Below, one piece after another: positions 1 to 5,963 of a DNA stretch of 5,963 nucleotides. Under the pieces are notes generated by a model, which was given only the letters and a program-made list of their open reading frames with translations, was not told the origin of the DNA and did no database searches. The stretch comes from Desulfobacteraceae bacterium (GTDB taxonomy: Bacteria > Desulfobacterota > DSM-4660 > Desulfatiglandales > JALVMZ01). The stretch is from positions 1 to 5,963 of the forward strand of contig JALVMZ010000160.1 of assembly GCA_027032655.1 (NCBI GenBank), in the 5' to 3' direction. The position numbers and the translations under genes are program-made. Within the stretch, counting starts at the first letter, position 1; each line of letters starts with the position of its first letter.

Positions 1-2
1 GG

Positions 3-1388
3 GAAAATCCCTTATGGAGTTTTTTTAAATCAGTAAAACTCACCTTTGCACTATTGATTCTTCTTGCACTGTCTTCCATCTGGGGAACATTTATACCCCA
101 GGGTCAGGATGCCATGAAGTTTGCCATTAAACTGGGACCTTTTTTATTCAAGATATTTACTGCCCTTCAGTTATTTGACCTTTACCATTCCATATGGTTC
201 AGGATATTAATTGCACTGTTATCTATTAATCTGATTATCTGTTCATTAGATAGATTCCCACGAACATTGAGACTCCTAAAGAAACGACCCTCTCCTGATA
301 GGGTAAAACTATTTGAAAATATTCCTGAACAAAGACAGATAAGAACAAAACTTGATAGAGAATCTGCAAAAAACATATCCCATGAGGTATTGAGAACAAG
401 GGTATCAGGGATTACCGAAAAGGAGACCTCCAGAGGTATATTCCTCTTTGGCGAAAAAGGGAGATATTCAACTTTTGGGGTCTATCTGGTCCATTTAAGT
501 GTGCTTGTAATACTGGTTGGAGCAATAATCGGTTCTCTATGGGGGTTTGAAGCATTTGTAAATATCAAGGAAGGAGGTGAGACTGATAGTATCTTTTTAA
601 ATAAAAGTGGGAGGCCAAAAAGACTTGGATTCAGTGTCAGATGTGAGAAATTTGAGGTTGAATTCTATGAAAATGGAACCCCCAAGGAGTATCGTAGCTA
701 CCTTAGCTTTATAAATGACGGGAAACTTCTCAAGAAAGGGATACTGAGAGTAAATCACCCCCTTAAATTCCAGGGAATTACTTTCTATCAGGCAAGCTAT
801 GGGAATATACCTGGCAGTAGTGCAATTATTAAGATACAGAAGAATAATGAAAAAACCAGATTAATTAGACTCACTAAAGGGAAATTAAGCCCGCTCCCAG
901 GATCAAATATAAGCATAGAACTGGCTGATATCCGTGATGATTTTATGCATCTTGGACCTGCGGTGCTGATCAGAATTCATTATGGAGACAACCTCAAACG
1001 CATATGGTTATTTAAAAATGAAAAAATAATTAAACAAAAGATACCGGGACTCTTTGAAAGATTTGAAACTCTGAATCCATCATCATTAAAACCATATAAA
1101 TTCTCCCTTGTGGATTTTGAAACAAAATACTATACAGGACTTCAGGTCAACAGAGACCCTGGGGTTCCTATTGTATGGACAGGCTTTGTGTTGATAATAA
1201 TCGGCTGTATTATTACCTTTTTTACATCACACCAGAGGATCTGGATATGGATAACGGGTTCAGGGGATAAAACCATTATAAGGGTGGCCGGGAGCTCCAA
1301 TAAGAATCAGGTCTCCCTTGAGAGGGAACTTGACAGGATATCAGCAAACATTTCAAATAAGATAAAAAACTCAAAGGAGCAGAGGTAA
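3..1388 (+). CDS. resB: ResB/Ccs1-type cytochrome c biogenesis protein (5' partial)
   Basis: ResB works with the CcsA/ResC-type protein encoded next door to export haem and ligate it to apocytochrome c on the outer face of the cytoplasmic membrane (System II). The frame is open from base 3 to the TAA at 1386-1388, giving 461 residues with the true start off the left edge. A TTG at 54 would cut through the first membrane segment, so I reject it as the start. The first residues read ENPLWSFFKSVKLTFALL, typical of a ResB N-terminus. Counting from base 3, I see membrane segments near 13-33, 64-82, 161-181 and 388-407. A large extracytoplasmic domain lies between the last two and contains the family-like FQGITFYQASYG stretch. 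NRDPGVPIVWTG precedes the final segment, and a charged cytoplasmic tail of about 50 residues follows. His164, in the third segment, matches the membrane haem-ligand position (TM-His1) known from CcsBA fusions. The family assignment is firm; the individual histidine role is inferred. Confidence 0.93.
   Translation, partial: ENPLWSFFKSVKLTFALLILLALSSIWGTFIPQGQDAMKFAIKLGPFLFKIFTALQLFDLYHSIWFRILIALLSINLIICSLDRFPRTLRLLKKRPSPDRVKLFENIPEQRQIRTKLDRESAKNISHEVLRTRVSGITEKETSRGIFLFGEKGRYSTFGVYLVHLSVLVILVGAIIGSLWGFEAFVNIKEGGETDSIFLNKSGRPKRLGFSVRCEKFEVEFYENGTPKEYRSYLSFINDGKLLKKGILRVNHPLKFQGITFYQASYGNIPGSSAIIKIQKNNEKTRLIRLTKGKLSPLPGSNISIELADIRDDFMHLGPAVLIRIHYGDNLKRIWLFKNEKIIKQKIPGLFERFETLNPSSLKPYKFSLVDFETKYYTGLQVNRDPGVPIVWTGFVLIIIGCIITFFTSHQRIWIWITGSGDKTIIRVAGSSNKNQVSLERELDRISANISNKIKNSKEQR
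1374..1379 (+). promoter_or_regulatory. Ribosome binding site of ccsB inside the resB 3' end
   Basis: AAGGAG lies 11 bases before the ATG at 1391 and within the last codons of the ResB gene. A second weaker purine tract, GAGGT at 1382-1386, is only 4 bases from the ATG. Either could serve. Their position inside the upstream gene, with a 2-base gap between the stop and the next ATG, suggests translational coupling of the two partners. Confidence 0.65.
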
Positions 1389-1390
1389 AG

Positions 1391-2230
1391 ATGTTAAATT
1401 CCGTAATCCTATCATACATTACATTTCTGTATTTTTTCTGTTTTCTCTCTTATCTCCTAAATATGACCATGGGAAAAGAACTTTTTGGAAAAATTGGAAC
1501 ATATCTATCCTTACTGGGATTAATGGGTCATACTGCAGGTCTAATTATAAGATGGATTGAATCATACAGGCTGGGTATAGGCCATGCACCGCTATCCAAT
1601 CTCTATGAATCCTTGGTGTTCTTTGCATGGGCTCTGATGTTGTTATATCTTATAATAGAATGGAGGACCAAAAACAGGAGTTTTGGGGTATTTGTAACAC
1701 CTATTGTATTTCTTACCATGTCATATGCATCTTTTTCACCTGATATAAATAGCAGGATACAGCCCTTAGTTCCGGCACTAAAGAGCAACTGGCTTATCGC
1801 ACATGTAATCACCTGCTTCTTTGGATATGCTGCATTTGCCATAGCATTTGGTCTTAGTATTATGTATCTCATTAAAAGATCCAAGCCAGACTCAACAAAT
1901 CCCTTTATTAGACTCATTCCTGATATATCAATCCTGGACGAGATATCATATCAGATGATCCTTATTGGATTTTTGCTTTTGACCCTGGGAATAATAACAG
2001 GTTCAGTATGGGCATACTCTGCGTGGGGCAGTTACTGGAGCTGGGATCCAAAGGAGACCTGGTCTCTTATCACATGGCTGATATATGCCTCATTACTTCA
2101 CTCAAGAATGATAAGGGGGTGGCGGGGGAAAAAGATAGCCATCCTATCAATAATAGGATTTATGTGCGTGCTTTTCACTTATCTGGGGGTTAATTATCTC
2201 CCAGGTCTTCACAGCTACGCCACATCCTGA
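1391..2230 (+). CDS. ccsB: CcsB (CcsA/ResC-type) cytochrome c haem-export and ligation protein
   Basis: This 279-residue polytopic membrane protein is the WWD-domain partner of ResB in System II; it presents haem to apocytochrome c outside the membrane. The diagnostic motif WGSYWSWDPKETWSLI starts at Trp212 and includes W216, W218, D219, P220 and E222. The conserved block GHAPLSNLYES begins at Gly64. I count about eight hydrophobic segments, near 5-24, 33-53, 73-89, 98-113, 134-161, 186-208, 223-238 and 248-268. His138 and His274 flank the WWD segment like the two external haem ligands (P-His1, P-His2) of CcsBA, and His237 matches its second membrane histidine; the spacing agrees with that protein as I remember it. 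Length is normal and the gene looks intact. It starts two bases after the ResB stop, so the pair is almost certainly one transcript. Naming is confusing: the same family is called CcsA, ResC or CcsB in different organisms. Confidence 0.95.
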   Translation: MLNSVILSYITFLYFFCFLSYLLNMTMGKELFGKIGTYLSLLGLMGHTAGLIIRWIESYRLGIGHAPLSNLYESLVFFAWALMLLYLIIEWRTKNRSFGVFVTPIVFLTMSYASFSPDINSRIQPLVPALKSNWLIAHVITCFFGYAAFAIAFGLSIMYLIKRSKPDSTNPFIRLIPDISILDEISYQMILIGFLLLTLGIITGSVWAYSAWGSYWSWDPKETWSLITWLIYASLLHSRMIRGWRGKKIAILSIIGFMCVLFTYLGVNYLPGLHSYATS

Positions 2231-2277
2231 GAGCTTTGCAAAGAGGTTCATCAAGTTTTGCAAAGCTCTTATCCTGA
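2224..2277. repeat. 7-bp direct repeats flanking the intergenic hairpin
   Basis: ATCCTGA occurs at 2224-2230, ending in the TGA stop of ccsB, and again at 2271-2277. The two copies bracket a 40-base block (2231-2270) whose ends carry the 12-bp inverted repeats. This resembles a target-site duplication around a very small inserted element, but chance is also possible for repeats this short. Confidence 0.4.
2230..2269. terminator. Strong hairpin between convergent genes, probable bidirectional transcript end
   Basis: GAGCTTTGCAAA at 2231-2242 is repeated in perfect inverted form as TTTGCAAAGCTC at 2257-2268. An outer A-T pair (2230/2269) extends the stem to 13 bp, and a G-U pair (2243/2256) is possible inside. 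The loop is about 14 bases. It starts in the ccsB stop codon and lies 19 bases beyond the helicase stop, where a shared terminator is expected. Neither strand has a U-tract after the stem (CTTATCC on +, TCAGGATG on -), so it is not a canonical intrinsic terminator. It may instead protect 3' ends, or work with Rho. Confidence 0.55.
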
Positions 2278-2287
2278 TAACAGTGCT

Positions 2288-4966
2288 TTATTCAATATAA
2301 ACAGGTTCCCTTAATATGAGATCAATTGCCAGCTTTGCTGTATATGCCGTATCAGGATGGGTCTCCTCAAGATTGGTCACCTGTCTCAGGTGATCCGCTG
2401 TTCTCATAATAAGTGATGCAATATCCCCCTCATCAATTGGGACGAAATTTAATAATTCATTCCATGGAAACCTCTTTGCCCATAGATATACAGCAACTGA
2501 TGGCCAGAACAGAATATTGGGATTCTCAAAGCCCCTCTTCACCTTTAATTTTCTAAGATTGGATATCATAGAGAGCATATTATCAAATGCATCTTCCATC
2601 TCATCAACTGGTATGGGACTTTTTACCTTTATTTCCGTAATATGTGCCCTATCCCATACAAATGGAGCTATGCAGCCTGCAAGCACCTCAGGTGGAAGCC
2701 CTGTGAATGCCCCTTTCCTTATTGCCTCTGCGATAAGGAGCGGATGATCAAGCCTGAGCTTTGATGCCCATATACCATCTGCTGTTAACTGATCTCCTTC
2801 ATCCACAAAACCTGTCTCCTTTAAGAATCTCAAATGTCTTTTAAAATTCATCCAGAGGGCCTCTCCCATCCCTTCCATCTGATAGGCAATGTCCCTAAAC
2901 TCTAAAAGGAGTGCCCTCAGTTTTGGATTTCTTCTTGTATGACAATCCCTGTAGTGAGGACACTCATGACATGGAAGCTCTTTTAATCTTTCATTAATAG
3001 ATGAAAGCTGTGGAGCATCTCTTATGTTTTCGGGGGCCTCAATATTTAGAAGTTTAAGTTCACCTTTGTTGATATCTCTTAATAAAGATAACAATGCACC
3101 ATAAGAATAGCCTTCAGGAAGATCAATTCTCATATCATATATCCCCTTTATCCTCTCGAAGGGGATCTTCCTCAATTTCATTCTATCTTTTCTATGCGAC
3201 TTTATTGCCTTTTTTAGATTGAGTGATGCAGAAAACCATCTGCCATTTTCATAAAAGGTATTAAAACATACATATATTCTGCCATTTTTATGTAGAAACA
3301 GGCGTCCTGAATTAAGATACTTATTTAAAATCTCTGCCCTTCCCTCCTCCCTTATTCTACGGGATAGCCTTGATAATTCTTTTTTCATATCCCTTAGTTT
3401 AGAAATATTATCAAGCACCTCCCCCGGGTCCTCTATATCACATTTTCCTTCAGGTATAATCTCCCTCAATTCATTTATCATTTCATTCCATCTTCTATTT
3501 AAGTCAGCCCTTCTCTGTTTTTCCTGGAAAGTGGCAAAAGACCTAGTTAGCAATTCTTTAATATCCTGAGGTGAATGAGAAAGTAGAAGATTTAACACCA
3601 TACTGAAATTTATATGAAGCTGACTCATAAGAGGCTCAGGAGGAGAGTCCCTTAATTCATGGATAAGTTTTGGGTCCTGATGAAGACCAGGAACCACGAG
3701 GGCAAAACCTATCTTGTCCTTTCCCCTCCTTCCTGCCCTCCCTATCATCTGGTGTAGTTCTGTAGCGGTAAGATTTTTAAATTCGTGTCCATTATAACGA
3801 TCGCTCTGGACAAGAACCACCGTCCTGGCAGGGAAATTAACGCCAGCAGCCACCGTTGATGTGGAAAAGATTGCATCAAGGTAGCCCCTGTTCATCATGT
3901 TCTCTATTAAAAGCTTCCAGAGAGGAAGCTGGCCAGCATGATGGGCCGCCACTACAGATTCTCTCAGATATTTAAGGTGTGGATGCATCCTTAGATGGGG
4001 AAATCTATTAAGGAATGATTTGAGCTCCTTTTCAAATTCTTTTTGAATATGAGATGACCTTTTAACAGGATAGCAGGTCTTAAGTGCATTATTACAATCC
4101 ACCCTGGATTTCAGGAAAAATATGGTGGGCAAAAGACCGAACTCCCGAAGACATTCAATAATGTTTCCAAAATCAATCTTTCTTGGTCCCCTCTTTCTGA
4201 GATCCATAAATCTCTTAACCTTTTTATTGAGCCCCCTCTTACATGAGAGGGGCACCAGATATCCGTCCGGGAAAAGGAACAACATCTCCAAGGGCACGGG
4301 TCTTTCATCTGAACTCACCACCTCAGCATTTACTCCCCTGTTCTGCTCAAGCCATCTGCATATCTCATGGGCATTGGGAATGGTTGCTGAAAGCAGTAAA
4401 AGCTTTACCCTTGAAGGCAGATAGATAAGCACCTCTTCCCATACCACACCCCTTTCAGGGTCACCCATATAATGGGCCTCATCGAGTATTACCAGGTCTG
4501 CCTTGATATCCACGCCCTGATGCATTGCATCATAAAGCTGGTTTCTCAATATCTCCGTTGTTCCAACAATAACAGGTGCATCAGGATTCTCTTTTCTGTC
4601 TCCAGTAAGAATTCCACAGTGATTCTGCCCGAACTCTGAACAGAACTGGCCATAGATGGAATTGGAAAGTGCCTTCAGGGGAGATGCATACCATATCTTT
4701 TTACCCTCAAAGAGATATTGGGCTGTTATTTGAGTTGCAATCCATGTCTTTCCGGCACCTGTTGGAGCACTTACAATTACATCCGAGTGTTTGAGTTTAT
4801 CGATTGCCTCTAACTGGAATTTATCAGGAACAAATGGGGATGGTTCAGGTCTTCCTATCTTCTTAAACAGCTCTTTTAGTGATGGGTCAATCCTGGGTCT
4901 TGAAAAATCCCTTATCTCCTTTTTCTTTCTTCTTCTGCGATAATTATACCTTCTTGAACTCTTCAT
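2288..4966 (-). CDS. Ski2/HelY-like DEAH-box helicase with C-terminal DSHCT domain
   Basis: This is an 892-residue superfamily 2 helicase of the Ski2/Mtr4/HelY group, predicted to unwind RNA or remodel RNA-protein complexes using ATP in the cytoplasm. Visible motifs in order: a Q-type motif with Q51; Walker A APTGAGKT at 67-74; ASPLKALSN at 94-102; TTEILRNQL at 136-144; DEAH at 162-165; SAT at 193-195; a second RecA domain with HHAGQLPLW near 342; STSTVAAGVNFPA at 368-380; and motif VI QMIGRAGRRG at 406-415. Residues of about 480-680 hold a charged, partly coiled-coil-like insertion and a C-X2-C-X5-C-H cluster (C666, C669, C675, H676). The C-terminal part from about 690, including LTADGIWASK and LPPEVLAG, resembles the DSHCT domain of this family. 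The first 25 residues are very Arg/Lys-rich. The ATG at 4966 is the first possible start, because a TAA stop in the same frame lies just upstream, yet no Shine-Dalgarno sequence precedes it. It follows the acyl-CoA dehydrogenase gene by 28 bases. Family membership is secure; the exact substrate is unknown. Confidence 0.93.
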   Translation of the reverse strand: MKSSRRYNYRRRRKKKEIRDFSRPRIDPSLKELFKKIGRPEPSPFVPDKFQLEAIDKLKHSDVIVSAPTGAGKTWIATQITAQYLFEGKKIWYASPLKALSNSIYGQFCSEFGQNHCGILTGDRKENPDAPVIVGTTEILRNQLYDAMHQGVDIKADLVILDEAHYMGDPERGVVWEEVLIYLPSRVKLLLLSATIPNAHEICRWLEQNRGVNAEVVSSDERPVPLEMLFLFPDGYLVPLSCKRGLNKKVKRFMDLRKRGPRKIDFGNIIECLREFGLLPTIFFLKSRVDCNNALKTCYPVKRSSHIQKEFEKELKSFLNRFPHLRMHPHLKYLRESVVAAHHAGQLPLWKLLIENMMNRGYLDAIFSTSTVAAGVNFPARTVVLVQSDRYNGHEFKNLTATELHQMIGRAGRRGKDKIGFALVVPGLHQDPKLIHELRDSPPEPLMSQLHINFSMVLNLLLSHSPQDIKELLTRSFATFQEKQRRADLNRRWNEMINELREIIPEGKCDIEDPGEVLDNISKLRDMKKELSRLSRRIREEGRAEILNKYLNSGRLFLHKNGRIYVCFNTFYENGRWFSASLNLKKAIKSHRKDRMKLRKIPFERIKGIYDMRIDLPEGYSYGALLSLLRDINKGELKLLNIEAPENIRDAPQLSSINERLKELPCHECPHYRDCHTRRNPKLRALLLEFRDIAYQMEGMGEALWMNFKRHLRFLKETGFVDEGDQLTADGIWASKLRLDHPLLIAEAIRKGAFTGLPPEVLAGCIAPFVWDRAHITEIKVKSPIPVDEMEDAFDNMLSMISNLRKLKVKRGFENPNILFWPSVAVYLWAKRFPWNELLNFVPIDEGDIASLIMRTADHLRQVTNLEETHPDTAYTAKLAIDLILREPVYIE

Positions 4967-4980
4967 ATATGGTGTATCAT
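4963..4980 (-). other. Possible 5-codon leader mini-ORF overlapping the helicase start
   Basis: On the minus strand ATGATACACCATATATGA encodes Met-Ile-His-His-Ile and a TGA. Its stop overlaps the helicase start as ATGA. The 28-base gap between the two genes has no GGAG-like sequence close to either ATG, so coupling or leaderless initiation are both conceivable. The mini-ORF may be coincidence in AT-rich DNA. Confidence 0.2.
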
Positions 4981-4994
4981 GATATTAAATCTTT

Positions 4995-5963
4995 TTAATA
5001 CAGATTTATAAGTTCCTGGGCTACAAAGTCCATCTGCTCCACCGTGCCTTTCATGGCAGAGAAAATATCAAGGGATTGAAGCCTTTTCATAATACCTGGT
5101 ATTTCAATACCACAACCAGATGATATCTTAAGGGCATTGAAAAAGACCTTTTCAAGCACCTCCCTTGCAAAAAGGGAAGATACTGCCATCATAAATTCCC
5201 TGCTTCTGTTTCCAGTATCACCTGATACTGCTTTATGGCATAAGGCATCACCCACTTCACACCATGTCATCATATCAGCCAGTAAAAACATGACATACTG
5301 AAGCTTTGTGAACTTATTCTTCCTTACTTCTAATATTGTCTCATTTAAAAGTTTTATGGCACTGGAAAGAATCTTCGAGCCTGAATCAGAGTCAAGACCT
5401 GAAAGGTTTTCTGCCATATCAAGATAATATCTTCCCTTTGTCCTTACGGTCTCTCTCATCCTGAAAAGGGAGATTATATTTCTCTGAATTTCACTGGTGC
5501 CCTCAAATATGGTGGTTATTTTGACATCCCTTTTTATCTTCTCAACTTCGTATTCTCTTATATATCCATAGCCACCAAATGCCTGAATCGCATCATTTGC
5601 AGTTGCATCGCCTGCCTCTGTTGCAAAATACTTTGCAATGGAGCCTTCCACCTGAAGCTCCTCTTCTCCTGAATCAAGTCTATCTGCTACCCGTTCAATG
5701 TAGGCCCTTGCAGCTTCAAGCCTGACAGCATTGGGCACTATAAGCCTGTGTGTATAACCCTGCTTCTCACAGAGTGGGGTTCCAAACTGAATCCTCTGCT
5801 TTGAATAGGCTATTGCCTTCTCAAGCGCAGACATCCCACCACCAAGCCCAAAGGTGGCAACCATCAACCTTGTATATCCAAACACAAGATTTGCCTGCTT
5901 CAATCCCTGGCCTTCTACACCACCCACTAAGTTTTCAGCAGGCACAAACAGGTCCTCCAGAAC
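4995..5963 (-). CDS. Acyl-CoA dehydrogenase with long C-terminal extension (5' partial)
   Basis: This flavoenzyme is expected to oxidise acyl-CoA to trans-2-enoyl-CoA and pass electrons to electron transfer flavoprotein, the first step of beta-oxidation. The frame is open to the right edge, leaving 322 residues of the C-terminal half. The first in-window residues, VLEDLFVPAENLVGG, match the family's middle domain, so the GTG at 5945 is internal, not the start. Counting from the edge: QRIQFGTPL at about 56-64 and FGGYGYIREYEVEK at about 129-142 form the C-terminal helical domain and contact the FAD. IFEGTSEIQR at 152-161 carries Glu154, the position of the catalytic base in medium-chain enzymes. 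About 160 residues follow this motif to the end, much more than in short- and medium-chain enzymes. That recalls very-long-chain (VLCAD/ACAD9-like) dehydrogenases, whose tail contacts the membrane or aids dimerisation. Substrate chain length cannot be read from this fragment. The gene is upstream of, and probably cotranscribed with, the helicase. Confidence 0.93.
   Translation of the reverse strand, partial: VLEDLFVPAENLVGGVEGQGLKQANLVFGYTRLMVATFGLGGGMSALEKAIAYSKQRIQFGTPLCEKQGYTHRLIVPNAVRLEAARAYIERVADRLDSGEEELQVEGSIAKYFATEAGDATANDAIQAFGGYGYIREYEVEKIKRDVKITTIFEGTSEIQRNIISLFRMRETVRTKGRYYLDMAENLSGLDSDSGSKILSSAIKLLNETILEVRKNKFTKLQYVMFLLADMMTWCEVGDALCHKAVSGDTGNRSREFMMAVSSLFAREVLEKVFFNALKISSGCGIEIPGIMKRLQSLDIFSAMKGTVEQMDFVAQELINLY

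Noticed and set aside
54..56. TTG at 54 as the start of the ResB gene
   Set aside because: The frame continues upstream to the window edge with family-typical residues, and this start would remove half of the first membrane segment.
2115..2130. G-rich run in ccsB that could suggest a quadruplex
   Set aside because: It has only two long G-runs and encodes ordinary Arg-Gly-Trp-Arg-Gly residues of the cytoplasmic loop.
2008..2193. 61-codon alternative frame within ccsB
   Set aside because: It overlaps the conserved WWD region in another frame and has no independent support.
4232..4253. GC-rich inverted repeat (CCCCTCT / AGAGGGG, 6-base loop) inside the helicase gene
   Set aside because: It is wholly within well-supported coding sequence, has no U-tract on either strand, and the codons read through it normally; likely chance.
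4122..4428. Open frames on the plus strand antisense to the helicase
   Set aside because: They have no family resemblance and lie opposite a strongly conserved helicase core; they are shadow frames.
5943..5945. GTG as the start of the acyl-CoA dehydrogenase
   Set aside because: It lies in the middle of a conserved FVPAENL-type motif; the reading frame continues to the right edge, so the gene is simply cut by the window.

Overview
The window is ordinary-looking bacterial chromosome, moderately AT-rich by eye, densely coded and without visible mobile genes, RNA genes or CRISPR arrays. It holds four protein genes in two convergent pairs. The left pair reads rightward and encodes the membrane halves of the System II (Ccs/Res) cytochrome c haem-ligation machinery. 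The right pair reads leftward and encodes an acyl-CoA dehydrogenase followed by a large Ski2/HelY-like DEAH helicase. Both outer genes run off the window: the ResB-type gene lacks its start at the left edge and the acyl-CoA dehydrogenase lacks its N-terminal half at the right edge.

Left region (bases 3-2230): a ResB/Ccs1-type protein and a CcsB (also called CcsA or ResC) protein with the tryptophan-rich WWD haem-handling motif, separated by only two bases and very probably cotranscribed. Together they should carry haem across the inner membrane and attach it to CXXCH apocytochromes. The organism therefore probably makes c-type cytochromes by System II. System II combined with fatty-acid beta-oxidation and a DSHCT-domain helicase would fit a Desulfobacterota- or Nitrospirota-like bacterium, but the window alone cannot settle the lineage.

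Middle (2231-2287): a short convergent intergenic region dominated by a perfect 12-13 bp inverted repeat with a 14-nt loop, probably the shared end-of-transcript structure for both gene pairs. It is bracketed by 7-bp direct repeats, which makes a tiny inserted element a second possibility.

Right region (2288-5963): the helicase gene starts 28 bases after the acyl-CoA dehydrogenase stop on the same strand, so the two look like an operon, although their functions have no obvious link. The helicase has no recognisable Shine-Dalgarno sequence. It also carries a Cys-rich C-X2-C-X5-C-H cluster outside the helicase core. I see no convincing evidence of an undescribed multi-gene system; the points worth a second look are small-scale.
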